Positions 1 to 6,726 of a stretch of DNA of 12,041 nucleotides are shown here, in pieces. The stretch lies in the NCBI GenBank assembly GCA_002431545.1, contig DJFY01000080.1, forward strand, positions 2,114-14,154, written 5' to 3'. The DNA is from Cellvibrionales bacterium UBA5860. Lineage in GTDB: Bacteria; Pseudomonadota; Gammaproteobacteria; Pseudomonadales; Porticoccaceae. Below the pieces are notes generated by a model. It was not told the DNA's origin, ran no database searches, and was given only the letters and a program-made list of their open reading frames with translations. Within the stretch, counting starts at the first letter, position 1. Each line of letters opens with the position of its first letter. Both the position numbers and the translations under genes were made by a program.

Positions 1-146
1 TTGCCGCCGCCGAACTTGACCTCGTCACCGTAGCGGGTGTGGTCTTTCTCGACCTCGATAAACAGCTCGGTGTCGCCGAGGCGCACCCGGTCGCCGACCG
101 TGGGGCCATACATTTCCGCGTAGGCGCGGCGATCTATTTTGGACAT
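1..146 (-). CDS. ureC: Urease subunit alpha, N-terminal fragment (cut by window edge)
   Basis: Only the first 48 codons are present; the gene continues past the left edge. The peptide begins MSKIDRRAYAEMYGPTVGDR and goes on with RLGDTELFIEVEKDHTRYGDEVKFGGGK, the highly conserved opening of the urease catalytic subunit. The full protein (about 570 residues in the family) carries the dinuclear nickel centre that hydrolyses urea to ammonia and carbamate in the cytoplasm; none of the nickel ligands fall inside this fragment. The ATG at 146 is preceded by GGGAG about eight bases upstream, a good ribosome-binding site. It is the fourth gene of a ureD-ureA-ureB-ureC series on one strand, 41 bases after ureB. 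Identification is secure from the N-terminus and gene order. Confidence 0.96.
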   Translation of the reverse strand, partial: MSKIDRRAYAEMYGPTVGDRVRLGDTELFIEVEKDHTRYGDEVKFGGG

Positions 147-187
147 TGCTTCACTCCCGAGTTTTCGGCCAATTCATTGAGCACGAG

Positions 188-493
188 TTAGAGCTTGCCC
201 GAAACTTTGCCCTGAAAACCGTAGACCGCCCGCTCGCCGCCGTAGGGCACCAGGTCCACCTCGCGACTCTGCCCCGGCTCGAAGCGCACCGCGGTGCCGG
301 CGGGAATATCCAGGCGCAGACCTCGGGCTTTATCACGCTCAAACAGCAGTGCGTTGTTGGCCTCGTAAAAATGGTAGTGGGAACCCACCTGGATCGGCCG
401 GTCGCCACTGTTGGCCACACTCAAGGTGGTGACCGGCTTGCCGGCGTTGATTTCGAGCTCGCCCGGCTCGCTAATGATTTCGCCCGGTTTCAT
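188..493 (-). CDS. ureB: Urease subunit beta
   Basis: A 101-residue protein, the normal length for a free-standing bacterial urease beta subunit. It opens MKPGEIISEPGELEINAGK and contains the family signature GSHYHFYEANNAL, followed by a region close to RLDIPAGTAVRFEPGQ and the end segment VYGFQGKVSGKL. It forms the structural (UreABC)3 core with UreA and UreC and has no catalytic residues. I chose the ATG at 493 rather than the GTG two codons earlier (499): AGGAG lies five bases before the ATG and would overlap the GTG. It starts 17 bases after ureA and ends 41 bases before ureC, so the three structural genes are almost certainly co-transcribed. Confidence 0.96.
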   Translation of the reverse strand: MKPGEIISEPGELEINAGKPVTTLSVANSGDRPIQVGSHYHFYEANNALLFERDKARGLRLDIPAGTAVRFEPGQSREVDLVPYGGERAVYGFQGKVSGKL

Positions 494-510
494 TTTCACT
501 CCTACCCTTA

Positions 511-813
511 CTAAACGATTGGGTTGTGGACGGTCACCAGCTTGGTACCGTCAGGAAAGGTGGCCTCGACCTGGACCTCGTGGATCATCTCGGCAATGCC
601 GTCCATCACGTCATCCACACTCAGCAGGGTACGGCCAAAGTCCATCAGCTCGGCAACGGTTTTACCGTCGCGGGCGCCCTCCATAATCTCAAAGGAAATC
701 AGCGCCACTGCCTCGGGATAGTTCAACTTGAGTCCGCGGGCTTTACGCCGCTCGGCCAATAACGCAGCGCTGAACAGCAGCAGCTTGTCTTTTTCTCGAG
801 GGCTCAGTTCCAT
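511..813 (-). CDS. ureA: Urease subunit gamma
   Basis: A 100-residue protein, exactly the usual length of urease gamma. It starts MELSPREKDKLLLFSAALLA, contains LNYPEAVALISFEIMEGARDG, and ends with the conserved VEATFPDGTKLVTVHNPI. It is a structural subunit of cytoplasmic urease. The ATG at 813 has AGGA seven bases upstream. It sits 26 bases after ureD and 17 bases before ureB. Gamma and beta are separate genes here, as in most proteobacteria; they are not fused as in Helicobacter. Confidence 0.97.
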   Translation of the reverse strand: MELSPREKDKLLLFSAALLAERRKARGLKLNYPEAVALISFEIMEGARDGKTVAELMDFGRTLLSVDDVMDGIAEMIHEVQVEATFPDGTKLVTVHNPIV

Positions 814-839
814 ACGACGTCCTAATGTTTCTATTGCGC

Positions 840-1820
840 TCAGGTAAACCAGATTCTGGGGGCTGCCGGGTCCCGCTCATCCTGCGCCAGGCGCAGCAGG
901 GACCAGAGCCGGAAGAATACGTTTTTGATCGACGCTGCCGAATCTCCCAGCGCCCGAACCACTACCAGTTCAGGCAACTCGGTGACCGCCACCAGCGGAG
1001 CCCGATACAGGGGCATATCCGTCCCGCACACACTGCCCGGCGCCTGATTGTAGACTGTTGCAGGCCGCGTGCAATCGTCCGCCGGGACTTGCTGGCCAGC
1101 CATACCGCAGACTTCGTCGATACAGTTCCGCAACCGCTCGCCAATGTCACCACCGGCACAGGTACTGACCAGCGCTCCCAACGCGGTCGCCCCGCCAAGC
1201 CCCCAATATTCGCTAAGCTGCGCCTCGCCACCGGCAAATTCATTTCTTTCGAGCAGGAGCGGTTGTCCGCCGCGATAGATCGACCAGCGCTGACGAAGTC
1301 GTCCAGACACAAACGGCCGGGCCCCGGCAGGACGTCCAAGGCAGGTCACCTCCCAGCCCGTAAAATGCGCGCCCGCAGCCAGGTCGACACGAAGGTCGTT
1401 ACGCGCTTCGGCATCGTTAAAAACAATGGTCTCCTGAGGCAACCATTCACAACGTGCACCGCTCTCCACTTCCAGGTGCACATCCTGGGCCTGAGCCTGC
1501 CGGCGGCGATTCGATTGATAGATGCGCCCAGCCGATGGCGTCGTCAGCAGAACGCGGCTCTCCGCCCCGCACAGCGCCGCGATACTGAGCGTATCACCGG
1601 CGACAACGCCACCCGGGGGATGCAGGAGATAAACATGACAAATACCGCCTTCCGGGTAAAACGGACGCTGCACTCGCAAGGGCCCGTGGTGCCGATTGCG
1701 CTGCAATACGGTACGCGTGCCGTCATGCCGAAACATCAAGTCCAGACGCGCCGACCAGCCGATATCAGCGGCGGGCGAATCGCAACCAGTGGCCGAGGGG
1801 CTGACTGCTACATTCATCAT
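840..1820 (-). CDS. ureD: Urease accessory protein UreD
   Basis: UreD (UreH) binds the apo-urease UreABC and, with UreF and UreG, delivers nickel to the active site. The protein shows family blocks: GWSARLDLMFRHDGTRTVL, then HHGPLRVQRPFYPEGG near the N-terminus, then the segment CHVYLLHPPGGVVAGD and a following LLTTPSAGRIYQS. The frame is open from a GTG at 1862 (340 residues). I prefer the tandem ATGs at 1820/1817 (326 or 325 residues), because family members usually have only a short leader before the GW block. The choice is uncertain: no strong Shine-Dalgarno precedes 1820, while GGGAG lies nine bases before the GTG at 1862. It is the first gene of the visible operon; ureE, ureF and ureG are not in the window and would be expected beyond ureC. 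Confidence 0.94.
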   Translation of the reverse strand: MMNVAVSPSATGCDSPAADIGWSARLDLMFRHDGTRTVLQRNRHHGPLRVQRPFYPEGGICHVYLLHPPGGVVAGDTLSIAALCGAESRVLLTTPSAGRIYQSNRRRQAQAQDVHLEVESGARCEWLPQETIVFNDAEARNDLRVDLAAGAHFTGWEVTCLGRPAGARPFVSGRLRQRWSIYRGGQPLLLERNEFAGGEAQLSEYWGLGGATALGALVSTCAGGDIGERLRNCIDEVCGMAGQQVPADDCTRPATVYNQAPGSVCGTDMPLYRAPLVAVTELPELVVVRALGDSAASIKNVFFRLWSLLRLAQDERDPAAPRIWFT

Positions 1821-2153
1821 TGGTACTTTTATTTCACCTGACCTATTCCGCCCCAGATGCACCCGCGATTACTCCCGGACGCGACGTAGCGACGCCACAT
1901 CACGTGACGATAATCGGCGGATCGCTCCGTCGCTGCTCGATCGCCTTCGCTGACACTCAACTATCGCTAGTCTGCAGCGGTACTGCAAGTAATATACCTA
2001 TGTGTAGAGACGCGACGGCAGAAATGCTAAACCGGCTGGCCGTCATCGGCTGACAAATGCGTCGAGTCGCAGCACAATAGTGTGCACGCGTGCGCACGCC
2101 AGTCCATGGCCGCGCCGTTCGCCGAGCCAATTGAACTACAGGAGATCACGACC
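1821..2153. other. Divergent intergenic region between ureD and the UreJ-like gene
   Basis: This 333-base gap must hold the promoters of the urease operon (minus) and of the UreJ-like gene (plus). I see no convincing gene in it. Visible landmarks are an 8-base palindrome TCACGTGA at 1900-1907, a small AT-rich island around 1990-2001 (taatataccta) that could supply a -10 element in either direction, and the alternating purine/pyrimidine tract at 2080-2099. No clear sigma-70 pair with a good -35, and no clear sigma-54 (GG-N10-GC type) promoter, could be recognised by eye. Regulation of the urease operon therefore cannot be read from this stretch. Confidence 0.5.
2080..2099. repeat. Alternating purine/pyrimidine tract with nested palindromes
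   Basis: The sequence gtgtgcacgcgtgcgcacgc alternates purine and pyrimidine for 20 bases without a break and consists of GT/CA and GC/CG steps, the classic composition of Z-DNA-prone DNA. It contains three overlapping palindromes: GTGCAC (2082-2087), GCACGCGTGC (2084-2093) and GTGCGCAC (2090-2097). It lies 54 bases before the UreJ-like start codon. Whether it is a protein-binding site, a structural element or chance cannot be decided from sequence alone. Confidence 0.5.
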
Positions 2154-2531
2154 ATGCGCTATATCCTTACCCTGACCACCGCTGCGTATTCCAGTGCGAC
2201 ATTGGCCCATAGCGACGCGGCGCACTCAGATCATTCTTTCGTATTGGGATTCATGCACCCGCTCACTGGCATCGACCACTGGCTGGTCGCCGCTGTAATA
2301 GGCTGGCTATTAGCAGCGGCCGCTACGCGCATCTGCATTAAGCGCTTGGTATCGGCCAGCGTGCTAATCGCCGGGGGTATCGGCTGTTGGGCTCTACTGC
2401 ATCAATCCGGCGCAGGCTCATGGGCATTTGCAACCGGCTATGCCCTGTCCTCGTTCGTCATGATGCTGGTGTCGAGCAGCGCTGTTTATCTGGCCAACCA
2501 GTGGCGAGACCTTCGCCGGATGCAGTCGTAG
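2154..2531 (+). CDS. Short HupE/UreJ-like membrane protein
   Basis: The 125-residue product has a probable signal peptide (residues 1-18, ending ATLA before HS), a histidine-containing stretch (H19, H24, H27), then FMHPLTGIDHWLVAAVIGWLL. HPLTGIDH (35-42) is the N-terminal hallmark of the HupE/UreJ family of nickel/cobalt permeases linked to hydrogenase and urease. Two more hydrophobic segments follow (about 66-83 and 90-115). Family members are usually near 190-200 residues with six or seven membrane segments and a second His motif of the FHGxAHG kind; that middle part is missing here. The ATG at 2154 has AGGAG nine bases upstream, preferred over an in-frame GTG at 2082 that would spoil the signal peptide. 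It diverges from ureD. A nickel-related role for urease is inferred. It may be a compact form or a deleted remnant; the frame shows no internal stop. Confidence 0.72.
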   Translation: MRYILTLTTAAYSSATLAHSDAAHSDHSFVLGFMHPLTGIDHWLVAAVIGWLLAAAATRICIKRLVSASVLIAGGIGCWALLHQSGAGSWAFATGYALSSFVMMLVSSSAVYLANQWRDLRRMQS

Positions 2532-2708
2532 CGCAATGGGTTCCCTGCCCCAGAGCTATCGACAGCCGTTTCGGAAGCACTTTTCAGCCCGAACAGCCCG
2601 ATGCTTTTACTTTCAGAAGCCACGCTCGCAAGAACGACTTTCTACTTGAAGGATACCAGGCACTATAAACGCGGGGTTTATCAACGCTCGGATACTTCAA
2701 CCAAGGGC

Positions 2709-2739
2709 GGCAGAGGGCCTGTAAGAAGGGACCTCTGCC
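2709..2739. terminator. Hairpin between convergent genes, possible terminator
   Basis: GGCAGAGG (2709-2716) pairs with CCTCTGCC (2732-2739), eight perfect base pairs around a 15-base loop that may be shortened by a further CC/GG pairing. It lies in the 266-base gap where the UreJ-like gene (plus, ending 2531) and ygiQ (minus, ending 2798) converge, where a two-way terminator would fit. There is no T run after the stem on either strand, so it is not a typical intrinsic terminator. A weaker hairpin ATAAAC/GTTTAT sits at 2665-2681. Confidence 0.35.
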
Positions 2740-2797
2740 AATGTACACCACTACGAAATACCGATATTAACGCTGGTCTTACATTACTCCCTTCCTG

Positions 2798-5035
2798 CTA
2801 ATGCCTCTCCGATGAGCCGCGACCCGATGCTGGCCCCCGCCCTTGTCCGCGTACTGCTTTGCGTTTCTGACCTCTTACGTGCTGCGTGGCAAAGGGCTGA
2901 TGCTTGTGCCCGCCCTTGCCGCGTTCGCCGCTGCGCCCATTGCTCGCACCAGGCCCGTTGCGGAAATTGCGAGTTTTTCCTCGTGCCGTCTGTTGTTTCT
3001 CCGGCACCAGGCAGTGCTCGCTGTCGCCGATCAGGTCCGCACGACCCGCACGCTGGAGGTAATCCCGAATTGCCGGCCAGTTTGCCGGGTCGTGATAACG
3101 CAACAGGGCCTTGTGTAACCGGCGCTTGTCCAGGTTGCGCACCGTCGAGACTCGCTCGCCACGCTTGTAGTGCAGGGCACGCAGTGGATTCCTACCGGAG
3201 TGATACATGGCCGTCGCTGTCGCCATGGGGGACGGGTAGAAAGTCTGCACCTGATCGGCGCGAAAGTTGCGGGCCTTGAGCCAACGGGCCAGCTCGACCA
3301 TGTCGTCTTCGCTGGTTCCCGGGTGGGCCGCGATAAAATAGGGAATCAGATACTGTTTTTTACCGGCCTTTCTACTGAATTTTTCGAACATGGCAGCAAA
3401 GCGATCGTAGCTGCCAATTCCCGGCTTCATCATTTTCGACAGCGGTCCCTCTTCTGTGTGCTCGGGCGCGATCTTGAGGTATCCGCCGACGTGGTGGGTC
3501 ACCAACTCCTCGACGTAAGCCGGTGACTCCACCGCGAGGTCGTAGCGCAGGCCCGAGGCAATCAGGACCTTCTTCACGCCCGGCAATGCCCGTGCACGGC
3601 GGTACAAACGAATCAGCGGATCGTGGTCGGTGTCGAGGTTGCTGCATATGCCTGGATAGACGCAGGACAAACGTCTGCACGCTGACTCTATTTTTCGCGA
3701 CTTACAGGCCAGGCGGTACATGTTGGCGGTGGGGCCGCCCAGGTCGGAAATAACGCCGGTGAACCCCGGTGTTTTATCCCGAATGCTTTCGATTTCCCGA
3801 ATAATCGAATCTTCCGAACGATTCTGGATGATACGGCCTTCGTGCTCGGTAATAGAGCAAAACGTGCAACCGCCAAAACAGCCGCGCATGATATTCACCG
3901 AAAAGCGAATCATTTCGTAGGCAGGAATCCGCCGCCCCGCGTACTTTTTATGGGGCACGCGAGAATAGGGTAAATCAAAAACGTCATCCATCTCTGCGGT
4001 TGTCAGCGGAATCGGCGGCGGGTTAATCCAAACCTCGCGTTGCTCGTGGCGCTGGACCAGGGCTCGCGCATTCCCCGGGTTGGTCTCCAGGTGCAACACG
4101 CGGGAGGCGTGAGCATAGAGTACGGGGTCGTTTTTCACTTTATGGTAGGCGGGCAGGCGAATCACGGTTTGGGCACGATCCACTTTCTCCTGTCGCGGCA
4201 CAAAATGCAGCACCTGTTCACCGCTGTCCACCGCAACATCGACACGACACTTGCCGCCAGTGGTAGCAGCCAGTTCTTCATCGTTGTTATAGGGGTTGGG
4301 CAAGGCGCCGATCCTGCCGGGCCGATCCACCCGCGTCGAATCGACAACGACCCAGCCGAGGGGCAGCTGGTCGCGTAGAACAGCACTGCCCCTGATATCT
4401 GTCACGTCATCGACGCGCTCACCGCGAGCCAGGCGATGCGCGACCTCGGCGATGGCTCGTTCACTGTTGCCGTAGAGCAGGATATCAGCCTGTGCATCCA
4501 CCAGTACTGAACGGCGCACCTCATCATCCCAATAGTCGTAGTGCGCGATCCGTCGCAAACTCGCCTCGATCCCACCGAGCACAATCGGCACATCCCGCCA
4601 GGCTTCGCGACAGCGCTGGCTGTAGACGATTACCGCTCGGTCCGGCCGCTTACCGCCCTGATCATCAGGCGAATAAGCGTCGTCACTACGCATGCGCCTG
4701 TCCGCGGTATAGCGGTTGATCATCGAATCCATGTTGCCGGCAGTGATGCCGAAAAACAGATTGGGCCGACCCAGCCGTTTAAAATCTGCGGTAGAACGCC
4801 AATCGGGCTGATCGATAATGCCAACCCGAAAGCCCTGGGCTTCGAGCAGGCGCCCAATAACCGCCATGCCGAAACTGGGGTGGTCGACATAGGCATCGCC
4901 GGTGACGATGATCACGTCGCAACTGTCCCAGCCCAGTTGCTCCATCTCCTCGCGCGTGGTCGGCAACTGGGGCGCAGTACCATAGCACTCGGCCCAGTAT
5001 TTGGGGTAGGTAAAAAGCGATTGAGGGGAGGGCAT
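2798..5035 (-). CDS. ygiQ: YgiQ family radical SAM protein
   Basis: A 745-residue protein matching the YgiQ (UPF0313) family over its whole length. The N-terminal block PKYWAECYGTAP (11-22), then GWDSCDVIIVTGDAYVDHPS and a segment RLLEAQGFRVGIIDQPDW, is the conserved cobalamin-domain-like start. The radical SAM cluster is C386-x3-C390-x2-C393 within MRGCFGGCTFCSITEHEGR, followed by SDLGGPTANMYRL and KIAPEHTE. The protein should bind a 4Fe-4S cluster and S-adenosylmethionine; the reaction of the family is not established to my knowledge. Residues from about 680 to the end form a basic tail rich in Gly, Arg, Lys and Ser, probably disordered. The ATG at 5035 lacks a strong ribosome-binding site but fits the family start. 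It begins 20 bases after the AraC-type regulator ends, so read-through or co-transcription is likely. Confidence 0.93.
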   Translation of the reverse strand: MPSPQSLFTYPKYWAECYGTAPQLPTTREEMEQLGWDSCDVIIVTGDAYVDHPSFGMAVIGRLLEAQGFRVGIIDQPDWRSTADFKRLGRPNLFFGITAGNMDSMINRYTADRRMRSDDAYSPDDQGGKRPDRAVIVYSQRCREAWRDVPIVLGGIEASLRRIAHYDYWDDEVRRSVLVDAQADILLYGNSERAIAEVAHRLARGERVDDVTDIRGSAVLRDQLPLGWVVVDSTRVDRPGRIGALPNPYNNDEELAATTGGKCRVDVAVDSGEQVLHFVPRQEKVDRAQTVIRLPAYHKVKNDPVLYAHASRVLHLETNPGNARALVQRHEQREVWINPPPIPLTTAEMDDVFDLPYSRVPHKKYAGRRIPAYEMIRFSVNIMRGCFGGCTFCSITEHEGRIIQNRSEDSIIREIESIRDKTPGFTGVISDLGGPTANMYRLACKSRKIESACRRLSCVYPGICSNLDTDHDPLIRLYRRARALPGVKKVLIASGLRYDLAVESPAYVEELVTHHVGGYLKIAPEHTEEGPLSKMMKPGIGSYDRFAAMFEKFSRKAGKKQYLIPYFIAAHPGTSEDDMVELARWLKARNFRADQVQTFYPSPMATATAMYHSGRNPLRALHYKRGERVSTVRNLDKRRLHKALLRYHDPANWPAIRDYLQRAGRADLIGDSEHCLVPEKQQTARGKTRNFRNGPGASNGRSGERGKGGHKHQPFATQHVRGQKRKAVRGQGRGPASGRGSSERH

Positions 5036-5055
5036 CAGAGCCAGCCGGTTCGAGA

Positions 5056-6030
5056 TTAGCGGTAGATTTTACCGGCTTCGGTCAGCGCTCTTCCAGCACC
5101 ATCTCGTGCCGGGGCAGCGGCCCCTCGCGATACCCCTAACGTACCGCGACGCACTGCGCCCGCGCTGATTGCGAAGTGCTTGCTGAAGGCACGCGAAAAC
5201 GCCGCCTCAGAGCGATAACCTACCTTGTGGCCGACCTCGGCCACACAGCCGCCGTCCTCCAGACAGGACCAGGCAATCTGCATACGCCACCAGGTGACAT
5301 ACTGCATCGGTGTGAGGCCACTGATATCCTTGAACACTTTGGCAAAATGGGTACGCGACATGGCTGCACAGGCGGCCAGCGATTGCAGTTGCCAGTCCTT
5401 TTCCGGTGCCGCGTGCACGGCTTGCAGTACACCACTGATACGCGGGTGAACAAACAGCGCCATAATGCCCTCGTCGCCACCCTGCGATTCCGCATAGTGA
5501 CGCAGCGCAAAAGCAAATAGTAATTCGCACAGGCGGTTGAGCAGCAGGTTATCGGTGCGACTATCGCGCAGGCTCTCTTCCAGGATCAACGCCAGCAACC
5601 TGACGAGCCACCCAGTGGCTGGAGCACACTGAATCACGAAAACCGCGGGCAAGGTGTCGAGCAGTAGTTCACCGCAGCGGTGTTCAAACTGCACTGCCCC
5701 GCAAAGCATGCTGGTACCCTCCAGATGCTGAGCCTCCGCAATGGACAAATGCCGCTGTGATCCGCCCTGGGGCCGGGCAGGCGTCAGGGTATGCGGGAGC
5801 TCCCGGGGGAAAATCACCAGGTCACCCTCACCCAACACCCAGTCGCCGTGACCGGGCACGGCCAGCCGACAACCGCCCTGGGTCGCCATGTGGAAACAGG
5901 TGTTGCCCAGGGCGTGCTCCTGAATAATCCAGTCACCGCAAACGCGGGCATTGTGATAGACGGAAACACGCCCGCGAAGCAAGCCAATGAGATCGTTAAA
6001 TGCAGTCAAAACGTACGATAAAGCATGCAA
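5056..6030 (-). CDS. AraC family transcriptional regulator with N-terminal cupin-like sensor domain
   Basis: A 324-residue two-domain regulator. Residues about 10-190 resemble the AraC_binding_2/Cupin_6 sensor domain (GDWII near 32; WVLGEGDLVIFPRELPHTL at 64-82). Residues about 195-300 are the AraC DNA-binding domain with two helix-turn-helix motifs: LQSLAACAAMSRTHFAKVFK (215-234) and the second around CVAEVGHKVGYRSEAAFSRAF (262-282). The last 25 residues are an Ala/Gly/Arg-rich extension. No ATG gives a sensible start. I use TTG at 6030, the first start codon after an in-frame TAA at 6037-6039; a second TTG at 6009 is possible and would leave the whole inverted repeat at 6011-6059 outside the gene. 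Neither has a clear ribosome-binding site. It is divergent from the AhpD-like gene, an arrangement typical of a local regulator acting on its neighbour. The ligand is unknown. Confidence 0.9.
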   Translation of the reverse strand: MHALSYVLTAFNDLIGLLRGRVSVYHNARVCGDWIIQEHALGNTCFHMATQGGCRLAVPGHGDWVLGEGDLVIFPRELPHTLTPARPQGGSQRHLSIAEAQHLEGTSMLCGAVQFEHRCGELLLDTLPAVFVIQCAPATGWLVRLLALILEESLRDSRTDNLLLNRLCELLFAFALRHYAESQGGDEGIMALFVHPRISGVLQAVHAAPEKDWQLQSLAACAAMSRTHFAKVFKDISGLTPMQYVTWWRMQIAWSCLEDGGCVAEVGHKVGYRSEAAFSRAFSKHFAISAGAVRRGTLGVSRGAAAPARDGAGRALTEAGKIYR

Positions 6031-6059
6031 AAAGTATTATTCAGCATTCATCGTACGAT
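6012..6059. promoter_or_regulatory. Candidate operator: inverted repeat of CGTACGAT with GCAT outliers
   Basis: CGTACGAT occurs at 6012-6019 and 6052-6059, 40 bases apart, the second within a perfect 10-base palindrome ATCGTACGAT (6050-6059). Read as arms, the reverse complement of 6012-6028 (GCATGCTTTATCGTACG) matches GCATTCATCGTACG at 6044-6057 apart from a short gap, so the pair is an imperfect inverted repeat. It lies between the regulator and the AhpD-like gene, 49 bases before the latter's ATG, overlapping the likely promoter zone. Binding by the adjacent AraC-type regulator is an inference. Confidence 0.5.
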
Positions 6060-6108
6060 TCGATTCCCCTAAAGTAAACGCCCTCTCGACCCAACATGGA
6101 ACATACAT

Positions 6109-6645
6109 ATGAGTTTTACTCTATACACCCAGGACAGCGCACCCGCGGAAGCGCGCGAGGAACTCGCCGATTCGCTCAAGAATTTTGGCTGGATTCCCAA
6201 TCTCCACGCAGTATTGGCAGAGGCGCCACCGGTTTTGACGGCATATAAAAAACTCCACGAACTTTTTCAGCAATCGAGTTTTGATCAAACCGAATTGACG
6301 GTCGTCTGGCAAACGATCAATCTGGAAAACAGGTGTCACTACTGCGTGCCCGCCCACACCGCCATTGCCCATATGATGGAAGTCGATCAGGCTGTGCTCG
6401 AAGCCCTGATCAAGGGCAGTCCGCTGCCCAGTGACAAGCTCGAAGTCCTGCGCGACACGACGCACGCCCTGATCGCCCAAAGAGGCGACCTGACCGATGA
6501 CCAACTGACACAGTTCAGGACGGCTGGCTACGGCAACCGTCAGTTACTGGAAATTATTCTCGGCCTGGCCCAGAAAATTATCAGCAACTACACCAATCGT
6601 CTTGCCAGTACGCCTCTGGACGATGCCTTTGCCCCGTTCTCCTGA
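6109..6645 (+). CDS. Carboxymuconolactone decarboxylase / AhpD-like family protein
   Basis: A 178-residue, mostly helical soluble protein of the CMD/AhpD superfamily. The diagnostic motif is ENRCHYCVPAHT: Glu73, Cys76, Cys79 and His83 fit the E-x2-C-x2-C-x3-H pattern of the redox-active, peroxidase-related branch, in which the cysteine pair and histidine form a thiol relay reducing peroxides. The true decarboxylase branch lacks the CxxC. Upstream, FGWIPNLHAVLAEAPPVLTAY (26-46) matches the usual N-terminal helices of peroxidase-related members. The ATG at 6109 follows a weak TGGA. The 78-base divergent gap from the AraC regulator holds a palindromic repeat, so induction by that regulator in response to an oxidised or electrophilic compound is plausible. 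The substrate is not predictable. A hairpin follows 48 bases after the stop. Confidence 0.88.
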   Translation: MSFTLYTQDSAPAEAREELADSLKNFGWIPNLHAVLAEAPPVLTAYKKLHELFQQSSFDQTELTVVWQTINLENRCHYCVPAHTAIAHMMEVDQAVLEALIKGSPLPSDKLEVLRDTTHALIAQRGDLTDDQLTQFRTAGYGNRQLLEIILGLAQKIISNYTNRLASTPLDDAFAPFS

Positions 6646-6693
6646 ACCCGGGAAGTTCCGATTAACGAGACACCGTGCTGCAACGACGAGAGC

Positions 6694-6726
6694 CTGACGG
6701 GTGGCGAAGCACTTCCAACCCGTCAG
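6694..6726. terminator. Hairpin terminator between convergent genes
   Basis: CTGACGGGT (6694-6702) pairs perfectly with ACCCGTCAG (6718-6726), nine base pairs with a 15-base loop that contains its own small GAA/TTC pairing. It lies between the AhpD-like gene (plus, ends 6645) and the barrel protein gene (minus), and its right arm covers the latter's TGA (6723-6725). Downstream on the plus strand the sequence is AT-rich (aattcgtatttaaatt) but lacks a strict T run, so it most likely stops plus-strand transcription with moderate efficiency. Confidence 0.5.

Noticed and set aside
825..1841. Plus-strand 338-codon open frame
   Set aside because: It is the complement of ureD, which matches its family over its full length; the plus-strand product is Arg/Pro/Thr-rich without any recognisable domain.
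2080..2099. NtrC-type site (TGCAC-N-GTGCA) upstream of the UreJ-like gene
   Set aside because: The half-sites overlap and are too close together for the NtrC spacing, and no sigma-54 promoter is visible downstream.
2082..2153. Upstream in-frame GTG start for the UreJ-like protein
   Set aside because: It would add 24 residues in front of a good signal peptide and would start inside the alternating purine/pyrimidine tract, whereas ATG 2154 has a strong ribosome-binding site.
2660..2765. Integron attC-like or REP-like element in the convergent gap
   Set aside because: Hairpins and isolated TCAACG/TTAACG words are present, but no paired core sites and no repeat copies occur in the window.
2601..2801. 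Plus-strand 66-codon frame after the UreJ-like gene
   Set aside because: No ribosome-binding site, no recognisable motif, and it runs through the hairpin at 2709-2739; judged chance.
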